Below are positions 49,928 through 59,728 of a DNA stretch of 64,000 bases, in pieces. Under the pieces are notes generated by a model. It saw nothing but the letters and a program-made list of their open reading frames with translations, had not been told where the DNA came from and searched no databases. Both the position numbers and the translations under genes were made by a program. Where the stretch lies: assembly GCF_014252955.1 (NCBI RefSeq), contig NZ_JACMIA010000001.1:992001-1056000 (forward strand), given 5' to 3'. Source of the DNA: Stappia sp. 28M-7 (lineage in GTDB: Bacteria > Pseudomonadota > Alphaproteobacteria > Rhizobiales > Stappiaceae). How positions within the stretch are numbered: position 1 is the stretch's first letter; every line of letters begins with the position of its first letter.

Positions 49928-51397
49928 ATGTCCTTGCCGCTGATCGTTCTCGTGATACTTGCCCTTGCGGCGGCCGGCTTCGTTCTGGGTCGCGGCCGGG
50001 CGATGGCCAGCGCCGGCGGAGACATCCGCCTGCTGCATTCCCTTCCCGGATATTATGGCTGGAACGTTGCGCTCGCCGCGATGATCCCGGCCTTTCTCGC
50101 CCTCGTGCTCTGGCTTGCCATCCAGCCTGTGGTGATCAACGGCCAGGTATCGTCGATGATCTCGCAGGCTTCCATCGACCAGAGTTCTCTGGACCTGGTG
50201 ATGAGCGACGTGCGCCGCGTCGCCGAGGGACTTGATACCGCGGTCGCCGCCGGCGCTCTCACCTCCGAGCAGGCGGGATCGATCCGCACCGAATTCACCG
50301 ACGTGCGCGACCGTCTCGGCCAGGTCGGCGTCGCACTCGGCTCGGACGTGACCTCCGAGACCCTGCACGCTGCACAGCGCTACCGCGAGTTGTCCGGCCT
50401 TGGCGACCTCGGCCGGGCCATCGTGGTTCTCGGCCTTGCCGTTCTCGGCGCGGCCTGGGCCTGGCAGCGCTCCAACAAGGATTTTCGCGCCCGCAACTCC
50501 GTGGAGCGGGTCGTGCGTTGGATCCTCATCGCAGCCGCCTCCATCGCCGTCCTGACGACCGTCGGCATCGCATTGTCGCTGATCTTCAACACGGTCGAGT
50601 TCTTCCGCCTCTACCCGGCGGCCGACTTCTTCTTCGGTCTGACCTGGAGCCCGAGCTTCGGCGGCGGCTCCGAGCTCGGCATCGTGCCGCTGATCTGGGC
50701 AACGCTCTACATCTCGCTGATCGCCCTGGCGGTCTCGGTTCCCGTCGGCCTCTTCGCGGCGATCTATCTCTCCGAGTATGCCACCCCGGCTGTCCGCGCC
50801 GTGGCCAAGCCGCTGCTGGAGGTGCTCGCCGGCATCCCCACCATCGTCTACGGCCTGTTCGCGCTGCTTACGGTCGGCCCGCTGCTGGTCGACGTCTTCG
50901 GCAATGGCGGCCTGCTCGGCGTCAACTGGATGGCCGGCGGCACGGCGGTCATGACCGCCGGTCTGGTGATGGGCATCATGCTGATCCCCTTCGTCAGCTC
51001 GTTGTCCGACGACATCATCAACGCCGTTCCGCAGGCCATGCGTGACGGCTCCCTCGGTCTCGGCGCCACCCATTCGGAGACGGTGAAGCAGGTGATCCTG
51101 CCGGCCGCGCTTCCGGGCATCGTCGGCGCCATCCTGCTGGCCGCCTCGCGCGCCATCGGCGAGACCATGATCGTGGTGCTGGGTGCGGGCGCCGCCGCCA
51201 AGCTGAGCCTCAACCCCTTCGAGGCGATGACCACCGTCACCGCCAAGATCGTCAGCCAGCTCACCGGCGATGCCGACTTCGCCTCCCCCGAGGCCTTGGT
51301 CGCCTTCTCGCTGGGCATGACCCTCTTCGTGGTCACGCTGGGGCTGAACATCTTCGCGCTCTACATCGTGCGCAAATACCGGGAGCAGTACGAATGA
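49928..51397 (+). CDS. pstC: Phosphate ABC transporter permease PstC
   Basis: The 489-aa permease is long compared with E. coli PstC because of an N-terminal part with a helix, a long extracytoplasmic region (about 70-145) and further helices. The conserved core contains FFFGLTWSPSFGGGSELGIV, LSEYATPAVRAVAKPLLEVL and the EAA-type segment DGSLGLGATHSETVKQVILP. It forms the phosphate channel with PstA. The stop overlaps the pstA start by 4 bases, so they are coupled. Extended PstC versions are usual in this bacterial class. Confidence 0.95.
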   Translation: MSLPLIVLVILALAAAGFVLGRGRAMASAGGDIRLLHSLPGYYGWNVALAAMIPAFLALVLWLAIQPVVINGQVSSMISQASIDQSSLDLVMSDVRRVAEGLDTAVAAGALTSEQAGSIRTEFTDVRDRLGQVGVALGSDVTSETLHAAQRYRELSGLGDLGRAIVVLGLAVLGAAWAWQRSNKDFRARNSVERVVRWILIAAASIAVLTTVGIALSLIFNTVEFFRLYPAADFFFGLTWSPSFGGGSELGIVPLIWATLYISLIALAVSVPVGLFAAIYLSEYATPAVRAVAKPLLEVLAGIPTIVYGLFALLTVGPLLVDVFGNGGLLGVNWMAGGTAVMTAGLVMGIMLIPFVSSLSDDIINAVPQAMRDGSLGLGATHSETVKQVILPAALPGIVGAILLAASRAIGETMIVVLGAGAAAKLSLNPFEAMTTVTAKIVSQLTGDADFASPEALVAFSLGMTLFVVTLGLNIFALYIVRKYREQYE

Positions 51398-52746
51398 CCG
51401 ACACGGCCATGAGCTATCCCGCGGGCAAGGAAGCCGGGCAGGCCGTCCGCAAGAAGACGTCGCTGCTCGAGGTCGACGCCCTGACGCGCCGCCGCAATGC
51501 CGCCGAGAGCCGCTTCAAGATCTACGGCATCGTTGCAATCCTGATCGGCCTGTTCTTCCTGGTGGCGCTTCTCTACGCCATCTTCAGCAACGGCCTCACC
51601 GCCTTCAACCAGACCTTCGTCTCCGTTCCGGTGACGCTGGAAAAGAGCGCGGTGGAGCAGGCGGAAGCCTCCATCGTCAAGACGTCGCGCTACAATGCGA
51701 TGATCGACCAGGCTCTCGTAGCGGAGCTGGGCCGCGCCGGCATCTCCACCGACATGAAGCCAGCGGACTTGCGCAAGATGCTGTCCTCCGGCGCCGCCGC
51801 CCAGGTGCGCAGCTTCGTGCTCGCCAATCCGGGCCGCATCGGCGAGACGGTGACGTTCGAGCTGCTGGCCTCCTCGCGGGTCGACGGCTACCTCAAGGGA
51901 CGCGTCACCCGCGAAGCGCTCGTCAACGACAAGAACCTCGATGCCGCCCATCTCGACCTGGTCGACCAGATGGCGGACAAGGGCGTCGTTGAGAAGCGCT
52001 TCAACATGGACTTCATCACCGGGTCCGACGCCTCGGACTCGCGTCCCGAGCAGGCCGGCATCGGCGTGTCGATGATCGGCTCGCTCTACATGATGCTGGT
52101 GGTGTTGTTCCTGTCGCTGCCCATCGGTGTCGCCGCCTCGATCTATCTTGAGGAATTCGCACCGAAGAACCGCTTCACCGACCTGATCGAGGTCAACATC
52201 TCGAACCTGGCGGCGGTGCCTTCCATCGTCTTCGGTATCCTCGGCCTTGCGGCGTTCATCCAGTTCGCACACCTGCCGCAGTCGGCACCGATCGTCGGTG
52301 GCCTGGTCCTGACGCTGATGACGCTGCCGACCATCATCATCTCGACGCGTGCCTCGCTGAAGGCGGTGCCGCCGTCGATCCGCGATGCAGCGCTGGGTGT
52401 CGGCGCCTCCAAGATGCAGTCGGTGTTCCACCATGTGCTGCCGCTGGCCGCACCCGGCATCCTCACCGGCACCATCATCGGCCTTGCCCAGGCACTCGGC
52501 GAGACCGCGCCGCTGCTGCTCATCGGCATGGTCGGCTTCATCGCTTCCAACTACCCCGGCAGCCTCGCCTCCGGCTTCCTCGATCCGAACTCGGCCATGC
52601 CGGCCCAGATCTACGAGTGGGCCAAGCGCGCGGACCCGGCCTTCTACGAGCGGGCATGGGGCGGCATCATCGTCCTGCTGCTGTTCCTCATGACCATGAA
52701 CATCGTCGCGATCATCCTGCGCCGTCGTTTCGAGCGTCGCTGGTAA
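51394..52746 (+). CDS. pstA: Phosphate ABC transporter permease PstA
   Basis: The 450-aa protein has an N-terminal region of about 220 residues matching DUF3333 (one membrane helix at about 45-65, then an extracytoplasmic domain). The PstA core follows: [40 protein letters not shown], and [20 protein letters not shown]. It is the second inner-membrane channel subunit. Its GTGCGCAA...ATGA junction with pstC indicates coupling. No frameshift or missing segment was seen. Confidence 0.95.
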   Translation: MTDTAMSYPAGKEAGQAVRKKTSLLEVDALTRRRNAAESRFKIYGIVAILIGLFFLVALLYAIFSNGLTAFNQTFVSVPVTLEKSAVEQAEASIVKTSRYNAMIDQALVAELGRAGISTDMKPADLRKMLSSGAAAQVRSFVLANPGRIGETVTFELLASSRVDGYLKGRVTREALVNDKNLDAAHLDLVDQMADKGVVEKRFNMDFITGSDASDSRPEQAGIGVSMIGSLYMMLVVLFLSLPIGVAASIYLEEFAPKNRFTDLIEVNISNLAAVPSIVFGILGLAAFIQFAHLPQSAPIVGGLVLTLMTLPTIIISTRASLKAVPPSIRDAALGVGASKMQSVFHHVLPLAAPGILTGTIIGLAQALGETAPLLLIGMVGFIASNYPGSLASGFLDPNSAMPAQIYEWAKRADPAFYERAWGGIIVLLLFLMTMNIVAIILRRRFERRW

Positions 52747-52762
52747 GGGGGCTTTCCAAGCC

Positions 52763-53560
52763 ATGAACCAAATGACCAAGCCTGAGAAAGTCGCCGCCAT
52801 GAACGAGGCCAAGATTTCAGCCGAGAAGGTCCAGGTCTTCTACGGCGACACCCACGCCATCAAGGATGTGAGCATCCGCATCGAGGAGAAGACGGTCACC
52901 GCCTTCATCGGCCCGTCGGGCTGCGGCAAGTCGACCTTCCTTCGCTGCATCAACCGGATGAACGACACGATCGACGTCTGCCGCGTCGAGGGCAACATCC
53001 TGATCGACGGAGAGGACATCTACGATCCCAAGGTCGACCCCGTGCAGCTGCGCGCCAAGGTCGGCATGGTGTTCCAGAAGCCGAACCCGTTCCCCAAGTC
53101 GATCTTCGACAACATCGCCTACGGCCCGCGCATCCATGGCCTGGCCCGCAACAAGGCGGCGCTGGAGGAGATCGTCGCCTCCAGCCTGCAGAAGGCCGGC
53201 CTGTGGAACGAGGTGAAGGACCGCCTCGACGAGCCGGGCACCGGCCTGTCCGGCGGCCAGCAGCAGCGCCTGTGCATTGCCCGCGCCATCGCCGTCAGCC
53301 CGGAAGTGATCCTGATGGACGAGCCCTGCTCGGCCCTCGATCCCATCGCCACCGCCAAGGTGGAGGAGCTGATCGACGAGCTGCGCGAGAACTACACGAT
53401 CGTCATCGTCACCCACTCCATGCAGCAGGCCGCCCGCGTCTCGCAGCGCACGGCCTTCTTCCACCTCGGCAACCTAGTCGAGGAAGGGGCGACGAACGAC
53501 ATCTTCACCAACCCCCGGGACAAGCGCACCCAGGACTACATCACCGGCCGCTTCGGCTAG
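52763..53560 (+). CDS. pstB: Phosphate ABC transporter ATP-binding protein PstB
   Basis: The 265-aa ATPase has Walker [20 protein letters not shown], the typical Pst[21 protein letters not shown] region, signature [16 protein letters not shown], and Walker [15 protein letters not shown]. It powers phosphate uptake through PstCA and takes part in signalling to PhoR via PhoU. The in-frame ATG at 52799 is a possible alternative start. It follows pstA by 16 bp. Confidence 0.97.
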   Translation: MNQMTKPEKVAAMNEAKISAEKVQVFYGDTHAIKDVSIRIEEKTVTAFIGPSGCGKSTFLRCINRMNDTIDVCRVEGNILIDGEDIYDPKVDPVQLRAKVGMVFQKPNPFPKSIFDNIAYGPRIHGLARNKAALEEIVASSLQKAGLWNEVKDRLDEPGTGLSGGQQQRLCIARAIAVSPEVILMDEPCSALDPIATAKVEELIDELRENYTIVIVTHSMQQAARVSQRTAFFHLGNLVEEGATNDIFTNPRDKRTQDYITGRFG

Positions 53561-53628
53561 TCTGGACCAGCCGCGGGAACAGACGGGATGACGCGTGCAC
53601 CTTGCCGCGCCCCGAATGGAGAAGAGAC

Positions 53629-54339
53629 ATGAGCCAACATACCGTTTCGTCGTTCGACGAGGAGCTGAAGGAAGTCGCCGGCCGGGTGTCGGAGATGGGC
53701 GGCCTCGCCGAGATGATGCTGAACGATTCCGTGCAGGCCCTGGTGCGCATGGACAAGGAGCTTGCCCGCCGCGTGATCGCACAGGACAAGCGGGTCGATG
53801 CCCTGCAGTTCGAGATCGAGGAGCAGGCGATCCTGATCATCGCCCGCCGTCAGCCGGTCGCCAGCGACCTGCGCGACGTGATCTCGGCGATGCGCATCTC
53901 CAACGACCTTGAGCGCGTCGGCGATCTCGCCAAGAACGTCGCCAAGCGCGTCATCGCCATCGAGGGTACCTTCGACTCCAAGAAGTTCGCCCTCGGCGTG
54001 GAGCACATGACCGAGCTCGCCCAGAGCCAGCTCAAGGATGTGCTGGATGCCTATGCCGGCCGGGACGGCGTGGCGGCGGCCTCCGTGCGCGACCGCGACG
54101 ACGAGGTCGACGCGCTCTACACTTCGATCTTCCGCGAACTCCTCACCTACATGATGGAGGATCCGCGGCAGATCTCGGTCTGCGCCCATCTGCTGTTCTG
54201 CGCCAAGAACATCGAGCGCATCGGCGACCATGCAACCAACATCGCCGAGAACGTCATGTACATGTCGACCGGCGTGCTGCCGACCGACGAGCGTCAGAAG
54301 GTCGACGAGACCGGCATCGAGACCGATACCGCGTCCTGA
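53629..54339 (+). CDS. phoU: Phosphate signalling protein PhoU
   Basis: The 236-aa all-helical protein has two repeats of the PhoU motif, seen as DLRDVISAMRISNDLERVGD and the partner region LLFCAKNIERIGDHATNIAE. PhoU links Pst transport state to PhoR and restrains the Pho response when phosphate is abundant. GGAGAAGAGAC precedes the ATG at 53629. It is part of the pst operon and is followed by phoB after a small hairpin-containing gap. Confidence 0.95.
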   Translation: MSQHTVSSFDEELKEVAGRVSEMGGLAEMMLNDSVQALVRMDKELARRVIAQDKRVDALQFEIEEQAILIIARRQPVASDLRDVISAMRISNDLERVGDLAKNVAKRVIAIEGTFDSKKFALGVEHMTELAQSQLKDVLDAYAGRDGVAAASVRDRDDEVDALYTSIFRELLTYMMEDPRQISVCAHLLFCAKNIERIGDHATNIAENVMYMSTGVLPTDERQKVDETGIETDTAS

Positions 54340-54365
54340 GGACGCCCTGGCAACCTGACGATGGC

Positions 54366-54386
54366 GCGGACGGCCCTGCCGTCCGC
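54366..54386 (+). promoter_or_regulatory. Hairpin between phoU and phoB
   Basis: GCGGACGG and CCGTCCGC (54366-54373 and 54379-54386) form an 8-bp stem with a 5-base loop and no T tract. It may stabilise or modulate read-through from phoU into phoB. It is not a typical terminator. Confidence 0.3.
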
Positions 54387-54476
54387 CGCCGCTGACAACG
54401 AGAGCCGGCAAGGCGGCGCGAGCGAAAAGCCGCGCCGATGCCTCCCGGCCGGGTCGATTGGACAAGGGTATCCGAC

Positions 54477-55175
54477 ATGCCGAAGGTCCTTATTGTCGAG
54501 GACGAAGAGCCTCTCATCATGATGCTGCGCTACAATCTCGAGGCCGAGGGCTACACGGTCGAGACCTGCATGCGCGGCGACGAGGCCGATCTTCTCCTGC
54601 GCGAGAGCCAGCCGGACCTGCTGCTTCTCGACTGGATGCTGCCGGGTCTGTCCGGCATCGAACTGTGCCGCCGCCTGCGCTCGCGTGCCGAGACGGAACG
54701 TCTGCCGGTGATCATGCTCACCGCCCGCGGCGAGGAACAGGAGCGCATCCGCGGCCTTGCCACCGGTGCCGACGACTATGTGGTGAAGCCGTTCTCGATC
54801 CCGGAGCTGATGGCGCGGGTGCGCGCGATGCTGCGCCGGGCAAAGCCGGAGGTCGTCTCCTCGCTGCTGCGCGCGGGGGATCTGGAACTCGACCGGGAGA
54901 CCCACCGGGTGCGCCGCTCGGGCCGCGAGATCCATCTCGGCCCGACCGAGTTTCGCCTGCTGGAGTTCCTGATGACCTCGCCGGGGCGCGTCTTCTCGCG
55001 CGAGCAGCTGCTCGACGGCGTCTGGGGCCATGACGTCTATGTCGACGAGCGCACGGTCGACGTGCATGTCGGGCGCCTGCGCAAGGCCATCAACCGCGGC
55101 AAGGTGCCGGATCCGATCCGCACCGTGCGCGGCGCCGGCTATGCCTTCAACGACCAGTTCGCCGCCGCCTCCTGA
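54477..55175 (+). CDS. phoB: Phosphate regulon response regulator PhoB
   Basis: The 232-aa protein has a receiver domain (acidic pocket Asp residues near 8-9, phospho-acceptor Asp52 in LLLLDWMLPG, Lys in VVKPFS) and a winged-helix DNA-binding domain (about 135-228; RLLEFLMTSPGRVFSREQLL, DVHVGRLRKAIN, GAGYAF). It is the output of PhoR and should bind the Pho box upstream of pstS. The ATG at 54477 begins the receiver domain properly; the in-frame 54438 start is disfavoured. Confidence 0.95.
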   Translation: MPKVLIVEDEEPLIMMLRYNLEAEGYTVETCMRGDEADLLLRESQPDLLLLDWMLPGLSGIELCRRLRSRAETERLPVIMLTARGEEQERIRGLATGADDYVVKPFSIPELMARVRAMLRRAKPEVVSSLLRAGDLELDRETHRVRRSGREIHLGPTEFRLLEFLMTSPGRVFSREQLLDGVWGHDVYVDERTVDVHVGRLRKAINRGKVPDPIRTVRGAGYAFNDQFAAAS

Positions 55176-55245
55176 AACCCGCAGCTAGCGGAAACGCCTG
55201 AGCGGCTGTCGCGCCGTCTATCTGCGAACCGGCACCAGAATGCGA

Positions 55246-55279
55246 AAAGGCCCGCCGCGGATACCGCAGGCGGGCCTTT
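55246..55279. terminator. Bidirectional terminator between phoB and gcrA
   Basis: AAAGGCCCGCC (55246-55256) and GGCGGGCCTTT (55269-55279) pair, extended inward by GCGG/CCGC with one bulged A. The genes on either side converge here (phoB ends 55175; gcrA ends 55319). Confidence 0.88.
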
Positions 55280-55318
55280 CTCGTAACTGCGCCCCCGGAA
55301 ACGGGCCGGGGCGTTGCC

Positions 55319-55861
55319 TCAGCCGTTGGCGACGTTGCGGTCGCGGCGGCGGTCGCTCGCCGGCTGGTAGGCGATGCGGCAATGATAGGTGCAGTAGGGA
55401 ACGCCCGGGTTCGACGGGTGGCCGCAGAAGTAGAAGTCTTCCTTGGTCGGGTCGCCGATCGGCCATTTGCAGGTCCGCTCGGTCAAGGTCAGGATCGTCG
55501 CGCGCTTGGCGATCGGCACCAGCTCGGCAACCGGCTTGGCCTGCGGCGCGGGAGCCGCGACCGGAGCGGTCTCGATCTTCAGCGCGGTGGCGCCCACCGT
55601 CTGCGGTGCCGAGGGGGCATTGCCGCCCTGCTGCTGGGTCGCGGCCTGTGCCGCTTCCTCCGCGCCGCCCTTGGCCGGCTTGGTGCGCGCCTTCTGCGCG
55701 GGAGCCGCCGCCTTGGCGCGTCCCGACAGGCCGAGGCGGTGGACCTTGCCGATCACCGCATTGCGGGTCACGCCGCCCAGTTCTGCAGCGATCTGGCTGG
55801 CGCTCAGCCCGTCGGTCCAGAGCTTTTTGAGAAGGTCGACGCGTTCGCTTGTCCAGGACAT
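55319..55861 (-). CDS. gcrA: GcrA cell-cycle regulator
   Basis: The 180-aa protein begins with the GcrA HTH: MSWTSERVDLLKKLWTDGLS, then ASQIAAELGGVTRNAVIGKV, with HRLGLSGRAK. A Pro/Ala/Gln-rich linker follows (about 50-115) and then a Cys-rich end (RTCKWPIGDP, FYFCGHPSN, YCTYHCRIAY) that may bind metal. GcrA binds sigma-70 and activates promoters with methylated GANTC sites, driving S-phase genes. It starts at the ATG at 55861. A CtrA-like box and a GANTC site lie upstream. Confidence 0.95.
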   Translation of the reverse strand: MSWTSERVDLLKKLWTDGLSASQIAAELGGVTRNAVIGKVHRLGLSGRAKAAAPAQKARTKPAKGGAEEAAQAATQQQGGNAPSAPQTVGATALKIETAPVAAPAPQAKPVAELVPIAKRATILTLTERTCKWPIGDPTKEDFYFCGHPSNPGVPYCTYHCRIAYQPASDRRRDRNVANG

Positions 55862-55899
55862 GCGCTCAACTCCGTGTTTGATCGGGCCCCGACATCTGG

Positions 55900-55914
55900 T
55901 TAATAAAAGGTTAT
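55900..55914 (-). promoter_or_regulatory. CtrA-like box upstream of gcrA (TTAA-N7-TTAT)
   Basis: TTAA (55900-55903), seven bases, TTAT (55911-55914) differs by one base from the CtrA consensus TTAA-N7-TTAA and lies about 40-55 bases upstream of the gcrA start. In Caulobacter CtrA represses gcrA directly, so this placement is biologically plausible. It is inference from motif and position. Confidence 0.5.
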
Positions 55915-56138
55915 CGGCACACCGTGAGGGTGCCCCGCTCATTGCCGGATTTTGAGGCTATTGTGAGTCGGATACACGAGATCTCGTATTTCTTGACTGC
56001 AAAGCTACAATATGCCGGGTTTGCGGTTCAAGGTGAGGGGGCGATTCACCTGGGGATTGATACGGTTTTCCCCAGAAAAGGCCGTTTCCGGCGACTTTGG
56101 TCCTGCCAGCGCCCGAGCGGCGCGCATAGCCAATTCCG

Positions 56139-56169
56139 TTGACTTTCCCGCGCTCTCCCGGTGTATAAC
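56139..56169 (+). promoter_or_regulatory. Sigma-70-type promoter candidate for argD-argF-hslO
   Basis: TTGACT (56139-56144) and TATAAC (56164-56169) are separated by 19 bases (18 if GTATAA is taken). They lie about 190 bases ahead of the argD start with no competing ORF between. Confidence 0.5.
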
Positions 56170-56359
56170 GGGGCTTCCTCGCCGTGCCGCCTCTCGTGGG
56201 CGGCATAATTGCTTTCGGCGATGCCTGTCGGCGGTTCTTGCCGCTCTTTGCGGCGGCATGACGGCAGCGTTCCGACAGCAGGCGAGGGGATCGAAGGCGG
56301 CTCGCTCCGCCAAGGCATCTCCCCGGCAGGACAGCCGGTCAATGGGAGCAGGTAAGGAC

Positions 56360-57559
56360 ATGGAAGGCTCATCTCTCTATCAGACCTACAGCCGCGCGAA
56401 CCTGGAGTTCGTGCGTGGCGAGGGTGTGTGGCTGGAGACTTCCGATGGCCGACGCTTTCTCGACTGCGCCGCCGGCATCGCCGTCAATTCGCTCGGACAT
56501 TCCCATCCCGGTCTCGTCAAGGCACTGAAGGACCAGGCCGACAAGCTGTGGCACGTGTCCAACGTCTATGCCATCGAGGGGCAGGAAGCGTTCGCGCGCA
56601 AGCTGGCCCAGGCGACCTTTGCCGACCGGGTGTTCTGCACCAACTCCGGCGCCGAGGCGCTGGAATGCGCGATCAAGACCGCGCGGCGCTACTTCTATGC
56701 GAAGGGCGAGCCGGAGCGGGTCGACATCATCACCTTTGAGGGTGCCTTCCATGGCCGTACGCTGGCGACCATCGCCGCCGGCGGGCAGGAGAAGTATCTG
56801 GAAGGCTTCGGTCCCAAGGCTCCGGGCTTCGTCCAGGTGCCGTTCGGCGACCATGAGGCGTTGCTTGCCGCCATCGGCGATACCACCGCAGGCCTGCTGA
56901 TCGAGCCGATCCAGGGCGAGGGCGGCATCCGCCCGGTGCCGACCGAGTACCTGCGCGAGCTGCGCCGCCTGTGCGACGACAAGGGCATCCTGCTGATCCT
57001 CGACGAGGTGCAGACCGGCGTCGGGCGTACCGGCAAGCTCTTCGCGCATGAATGGGCGGGCATCACCCCGGACATCATGGCCGTGGCCAAGGGCATCGGC
57101 GGCGGTTTCCCGCTCGGCGCGTGCCTTGCGACCGAGGAAGCGGCCTCCGGTATGAAGCCGGGCACGCATGGCACCACCTATGGCGGCAATCCGCTGGCCA
57201 TGGCGGTCGGCAATGCCGTGCTCGACGTGGTGCTGGCCGACGGTTTCCTCGACAGCGTCCAGAAAAAGGGCCTGCTCCTGAAGCAGAAGCTGGCCGCCGT
57301 CGTCGACGGTCATCCCGCGATCTTCGAGGAGATCCGCGGCAAGGGCCTCATGCTCGGCCTGAAGTGCCGGGTCACCAACACCGAGCTGCTGTCGCATTTC
57401 CGCGAGGCCGGCGTGCTGGCCGTGGGCGCGGGCGACAACGTCCTGCGTATCATGCCGCCGCTGACCATCACCGAGGCGGAGATCGAGGAGGCCGTGTCGC
57501 GGATCGATCAGGCCGCTACCGCCATGGAAGCCGGGCTCGAGCGGGGAGCTGCAGAGTAA
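56360..57559 (+). CDS. argD: Acetylornithine/succinyldiaminopimelate aminotransferase
   Basis: The 399-aa PLP-dependent transaminase has the class-III pattern: [70 protein letters not shown] and the Schiff-base Lys near residue 243 in [16 protein letters not shown]. ArgD acts in arginine synthesis and often also in lysine synthesis. The stop overlaps the argF start by one base (TAATG). An in-frame ATG at 56342 is possible, but 56360 begins the family's usual [17 protein letters not shown]. Confidence 0.95.
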   Translation: MEGSSLYQTYSRANLEFVRGEGVWLETSDGRRFLDCAAGIAVNSLGHSHPGLVKALKDQADKLWHVSNVYAIEGQEAFARKLAQATFADRVFCTNSGAEALECAIKTARRYFYAKGEPERVDIITFEGAFHGRTLATIAAGGQEKYLEGFGPKAPGFVQVPFGDHEALLAAIGDTTAGLLIEPIQGEGGIRPVPTEYLRELRRLCDDKGILLILDEVQTGVGRTGKLFAHEWAGITPDIMAVAKGIGGGFPLGACLATEEAASGMKPGTHGTTYGGNPLAMAVGNAVLDVVLADGFLDSVQKKGLLLKQKLAAVVDGHPAIFEEIRGKGLMLGLKCRVTNTELLSHFREAGVLAVGAGDNVLRIMPPLTITEAEIEEAVSRIDQAATAMEAGLERGAAE

Positions 57560-58491
57560 TGACCATCCAGCCGCGCCATTTCCTCGACCTGACCGACGTC
57601 GATGCCAGCGAGCTGCGCTTCATCCTGGACGGCAGCCGCCGCATCAAGCAGGCGCGCGGCCCCGTCCGCGTGTCGGGCGGCGGCCCGCTCGCCGGCCGCG
57701 TTCTGGCCATGGTGTTCGAGCAGCCCTCGACCCGTACCCGCATCTCCTTCGACGTGGGCATGCGCGAGCTCGGCGGCGAGACCTTGATGCTGACCGGTGC
57801 CGAGATGCAGCTCGGCCGCGGCGAGACCATCGCCGATACGGCCCGCGTCCTGTCGCGCTATGTCGACGCGATCATGATCCGCATCCTCGATCACGATGCA
57901 CTGACGGAGCTGGCCGAGTACGCCACCGTGCCGGTCATCAACGGCCTGACCAAGCGCACCCACCCGTGCCAGATCATGGCCGACGTGCTGACCTTCGAGG
58001 AGCACAAGGGCAGCATCGCCGGGCGCAGCGTCGCCTGGACCGGCGACAGCAACAACGTGCTGGCGTCCTGGGTGCATGCTGCGGCCAAGCTCGACTTCGC
58101 GCTCAACATCGCCACCCCCTCGCAGCTGGCGCCGCCGGCCGAGCTCATCGCCGCCGCCCGCAAGGCCGGTGCCGAGATCCGCATCACCGACGATCCGTTC
58201 GAGGCCGTTAAGGGCGTCGACTGCGTCGTCACCGACTGCTGGGTCTCTATGGGCGACGATGATGGCGATCGCCACAACCTGCTGAGCCCGTATCAGGTCA
58301 ACGACCGCCTGATGGCGGAAGCCGACCGCGAAGCCATCTTCATGCATTGCCTGCCCGCCCATCGCGGCGAGGAGGTGACCTCGGAGGTGATGGACGGACC
58401 GCAGTCCGTCGTCTTCGACGAGGCGGAAAACCGGCTCCATGCACAAAAGGGCATCCTTGCCTGGTGCTTCGGAGCCCTGCAGGACGCATAG
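57559..58491 (+). CDS. argF: Ornithine carbamoyltransferase
   Basis: The 310-aa protein has the carbamoyl-phosphate loop [16 protein letters not shown], the [17 protein letters not shown] segment, [18 protein letters not shown] and the ornithine loop with [14 protein letters not shown]. It converts ornithine and carbamoyl phosphate to citrulline in arginine biosynthesis, right after the argD step upstream in the same operon. Length and motifs are standard, with no oddities. Confidence 0.97.
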   Translation: MTIQPRHFLDLTDVDASELRFILDGSRRIKQARGPVRVSGGGPLAGRVLAMVFEQPSTRTRISFDVGMRELGGETLMLTGAEMQLGRGETIADTARVLSRYVDAIMIRILDHDALTELAEYATVPVINGLTKRTHPCQIMADVLTFEEHKGSIAGRSVAWTGDSNNVLASWVHAAAKLDFALNIATPSQLAPPAELIAAARKAGAEIRITDDPFEAVKGVDCVVTDCWVSMGDDDGDRHNLLSPYQVNDRLMAEADREAIFMHCLPAHRGEEVTSEVMDGPQSVVFDEAENRLHAQKGILAWCFGALQDA

Positions 58492-58499
58492 GACCCGAC

Positions 58500-59489
58500 A
58501 TGAGCGTTCAGGACGAACTGGAGCGGCTGGGCGTCACCCCGGCCGGTCGCGATGCCGTGCTTCCCTTCGCAGTGGAGCCTCTGGACGTGCGCGGCCGCGC
58601 CGTGATGCTCGGCCCGGTTCTCGACCGCATTCTCGAGCGCCACGCCTATCCGGCGCCGGTCTCGCGCCTTCTGGGTGAGGCGGCCACGCTGGTGGCGCTG
58701 CTCGGCACTTCGCTGAAGTTCGACGGACGCTTCACCCTGCAGACGACGACCGACGGCCCGGTTTCCATGCTGGTCGTCGATTTCCAGACGCCGGACGGTT
58801 TGCGCGCCTGCGCCCAGTTCGATGCCGAGGCGGTTGCGGCGGCCGAGGCGGCCGGGCGCACCGACACCCCCTCGCTGCTCGGCAACGGTCACCTGGCCAT
58901 GACGGTCGACCAGGGCGCGGCGATGAACCGCTACCAGGGTATCGTCGCGCTGGACGGCATCACGATGGAAGAGGTGGCGCATCGCTACTTCGCCCAGTCC
59001 GAGCAGATCCCGACCGTGGTTCGCCTTGCTGTCGGCGAGGTGCTGGATCGCCGCGCCGGGGAAACTCCGCGCCATTCCTGGCTTGCCGGCGGTGTGCTCG
59101 CCCAGTTCCTGCCCGAGGCGCCGGAGCGCATGCGCCAGGCCGACCTGCCGCCGGGCGATGCGCCGGAAGGCGCGCTGGAGCACGAGTTCGAGGAAGACGA
59201 CGCCTGGCGCGAGGCCCGCGCCCTGGTCGAGACCCTGCGCGACGACGAACTCGGCGACCCGGACATGACGGCCGAGCGGCTGCTGTTCCGCCTGTTCCAC
59301 GAGCGCGGCGTGCGCATCTTCTCGCCCCAGCCGCTTGCCGACCGCTGCCGCTGCTCGGACGAGCGCATCCGGGGCATGCTGAAGGGCTTCACCACCGAAG
59401 AGCGCGACGACATGACCGTCGAGGGCCGCATCGAGGTGACCTGCCGCTTCTGCAACACCCGCTACGACTACAGCCCCGACGAGTTCTGA
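58500..59489 (+). CDS. hslO: Hsp33 redox-regulated chaperone
   Basis: The 329-aa protein has the Hsp33 N-terminal domain and the C-terminal zinc/redox switch, seen as RCRCSDERIRGML (CXC) and VTCRFCNTRYDY (CXXC) near the end. Oxidation of these cysteines releases zinc and activates holdase activity. The ATG at 58500 lies 9 bases after the argF stop, so it is the last gene of this operon. This arg-hslO order is common in alphaproteobacteria. Confidence 0.95.
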   Translation: MSVQDELERLGVTPAGRDAVLPFAVEPLDVRGRAVMLGPVLDRILERHAYPAPVSRLLGEAATLVALLGTSLKFDGRFTLQTTTDGPVSMLVVDFQTPDGLRACAQFDAEAVAAAEAAGRTDTPSLLGNGHLAMTVDQGAAMNRYQGIVALDGITMEEVAHRYFAQSEQIPTVVRLAVGEVLDRRAGETPRHSWLAGGVLAQFLPEAPERMRQADLPPGDAPEGALEHEFEEDDAWREARALVETLRDDELGDPDMTAERLLFRLFHERGVRIFSPQPLADRCRCSDERIRGMLKGFTTEERDDMTVEGRIEVTCRFCNTRYDYSPDEF

Positions 59490-59541
59490 TCCGCCTTTGG
59501 CGGGCCGGACCGGGCACGAAAAGCGGCGGAAACCGTTCCAT

Positions 59542-59562
59542 CCTGTCACCGGATGTGACAGG
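59542..59562. promoter_or_regulatory. Inverted repeat upstream of the RND efflux operon
   Basis: CCTGTCAC (59542-59549) and GTGACAGG (59555-59562) are perfect 8-bp arms around five bases. A further GGTCACA half-site follows at 59572-59578. It may be an operator for the efflux genes at 59729. A Pho-box reading is rejected because the units are inverted, not direct. Confidence 0.45.
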
Positions 59563-59728
59563 AGTCGCAATGGTCACATTTTGATACACTCTTCGCCTTG
59601 CCAGTCGTTTGCGGCACCTGAATAGTCCGCAAATGCGGCATGTGCGTCCGCGAAGCAATCCAGTCCGCGCCCGAACGCCTATAGGTAGTGGGACCGCGCA
59701 AGAGAGCATTCGAGTGGAAAAGAGTGTC

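Larger units (their letters stand above)
55862..56359. other. Intergenic region between divergent gcrA and argD
   Basis: This gap of about 500 bases holds a CtrA-like box near gcrA (55900-55914), GANTC sites (GAGTC 55965-55969, GATTC 56043-56047), and a promoter for argD (56139-56169). The remainder shows no structured RNA, repeat or protein-like ORF that I can defend. Confidence 0.5.

Noticed and set aside
54366-54386. Rho-independent terminator between phoU and phoB
   Set aside because: The stem is good, but no T tract follows, and phoB clearly belongs to the same functional unit.
59542-59562. Pho box upstream of the efflux operon
   Set aside because: The CTGTCAC units are inverted around five bases, not direct repeats with the 11-bp periodicity required by PhoB.
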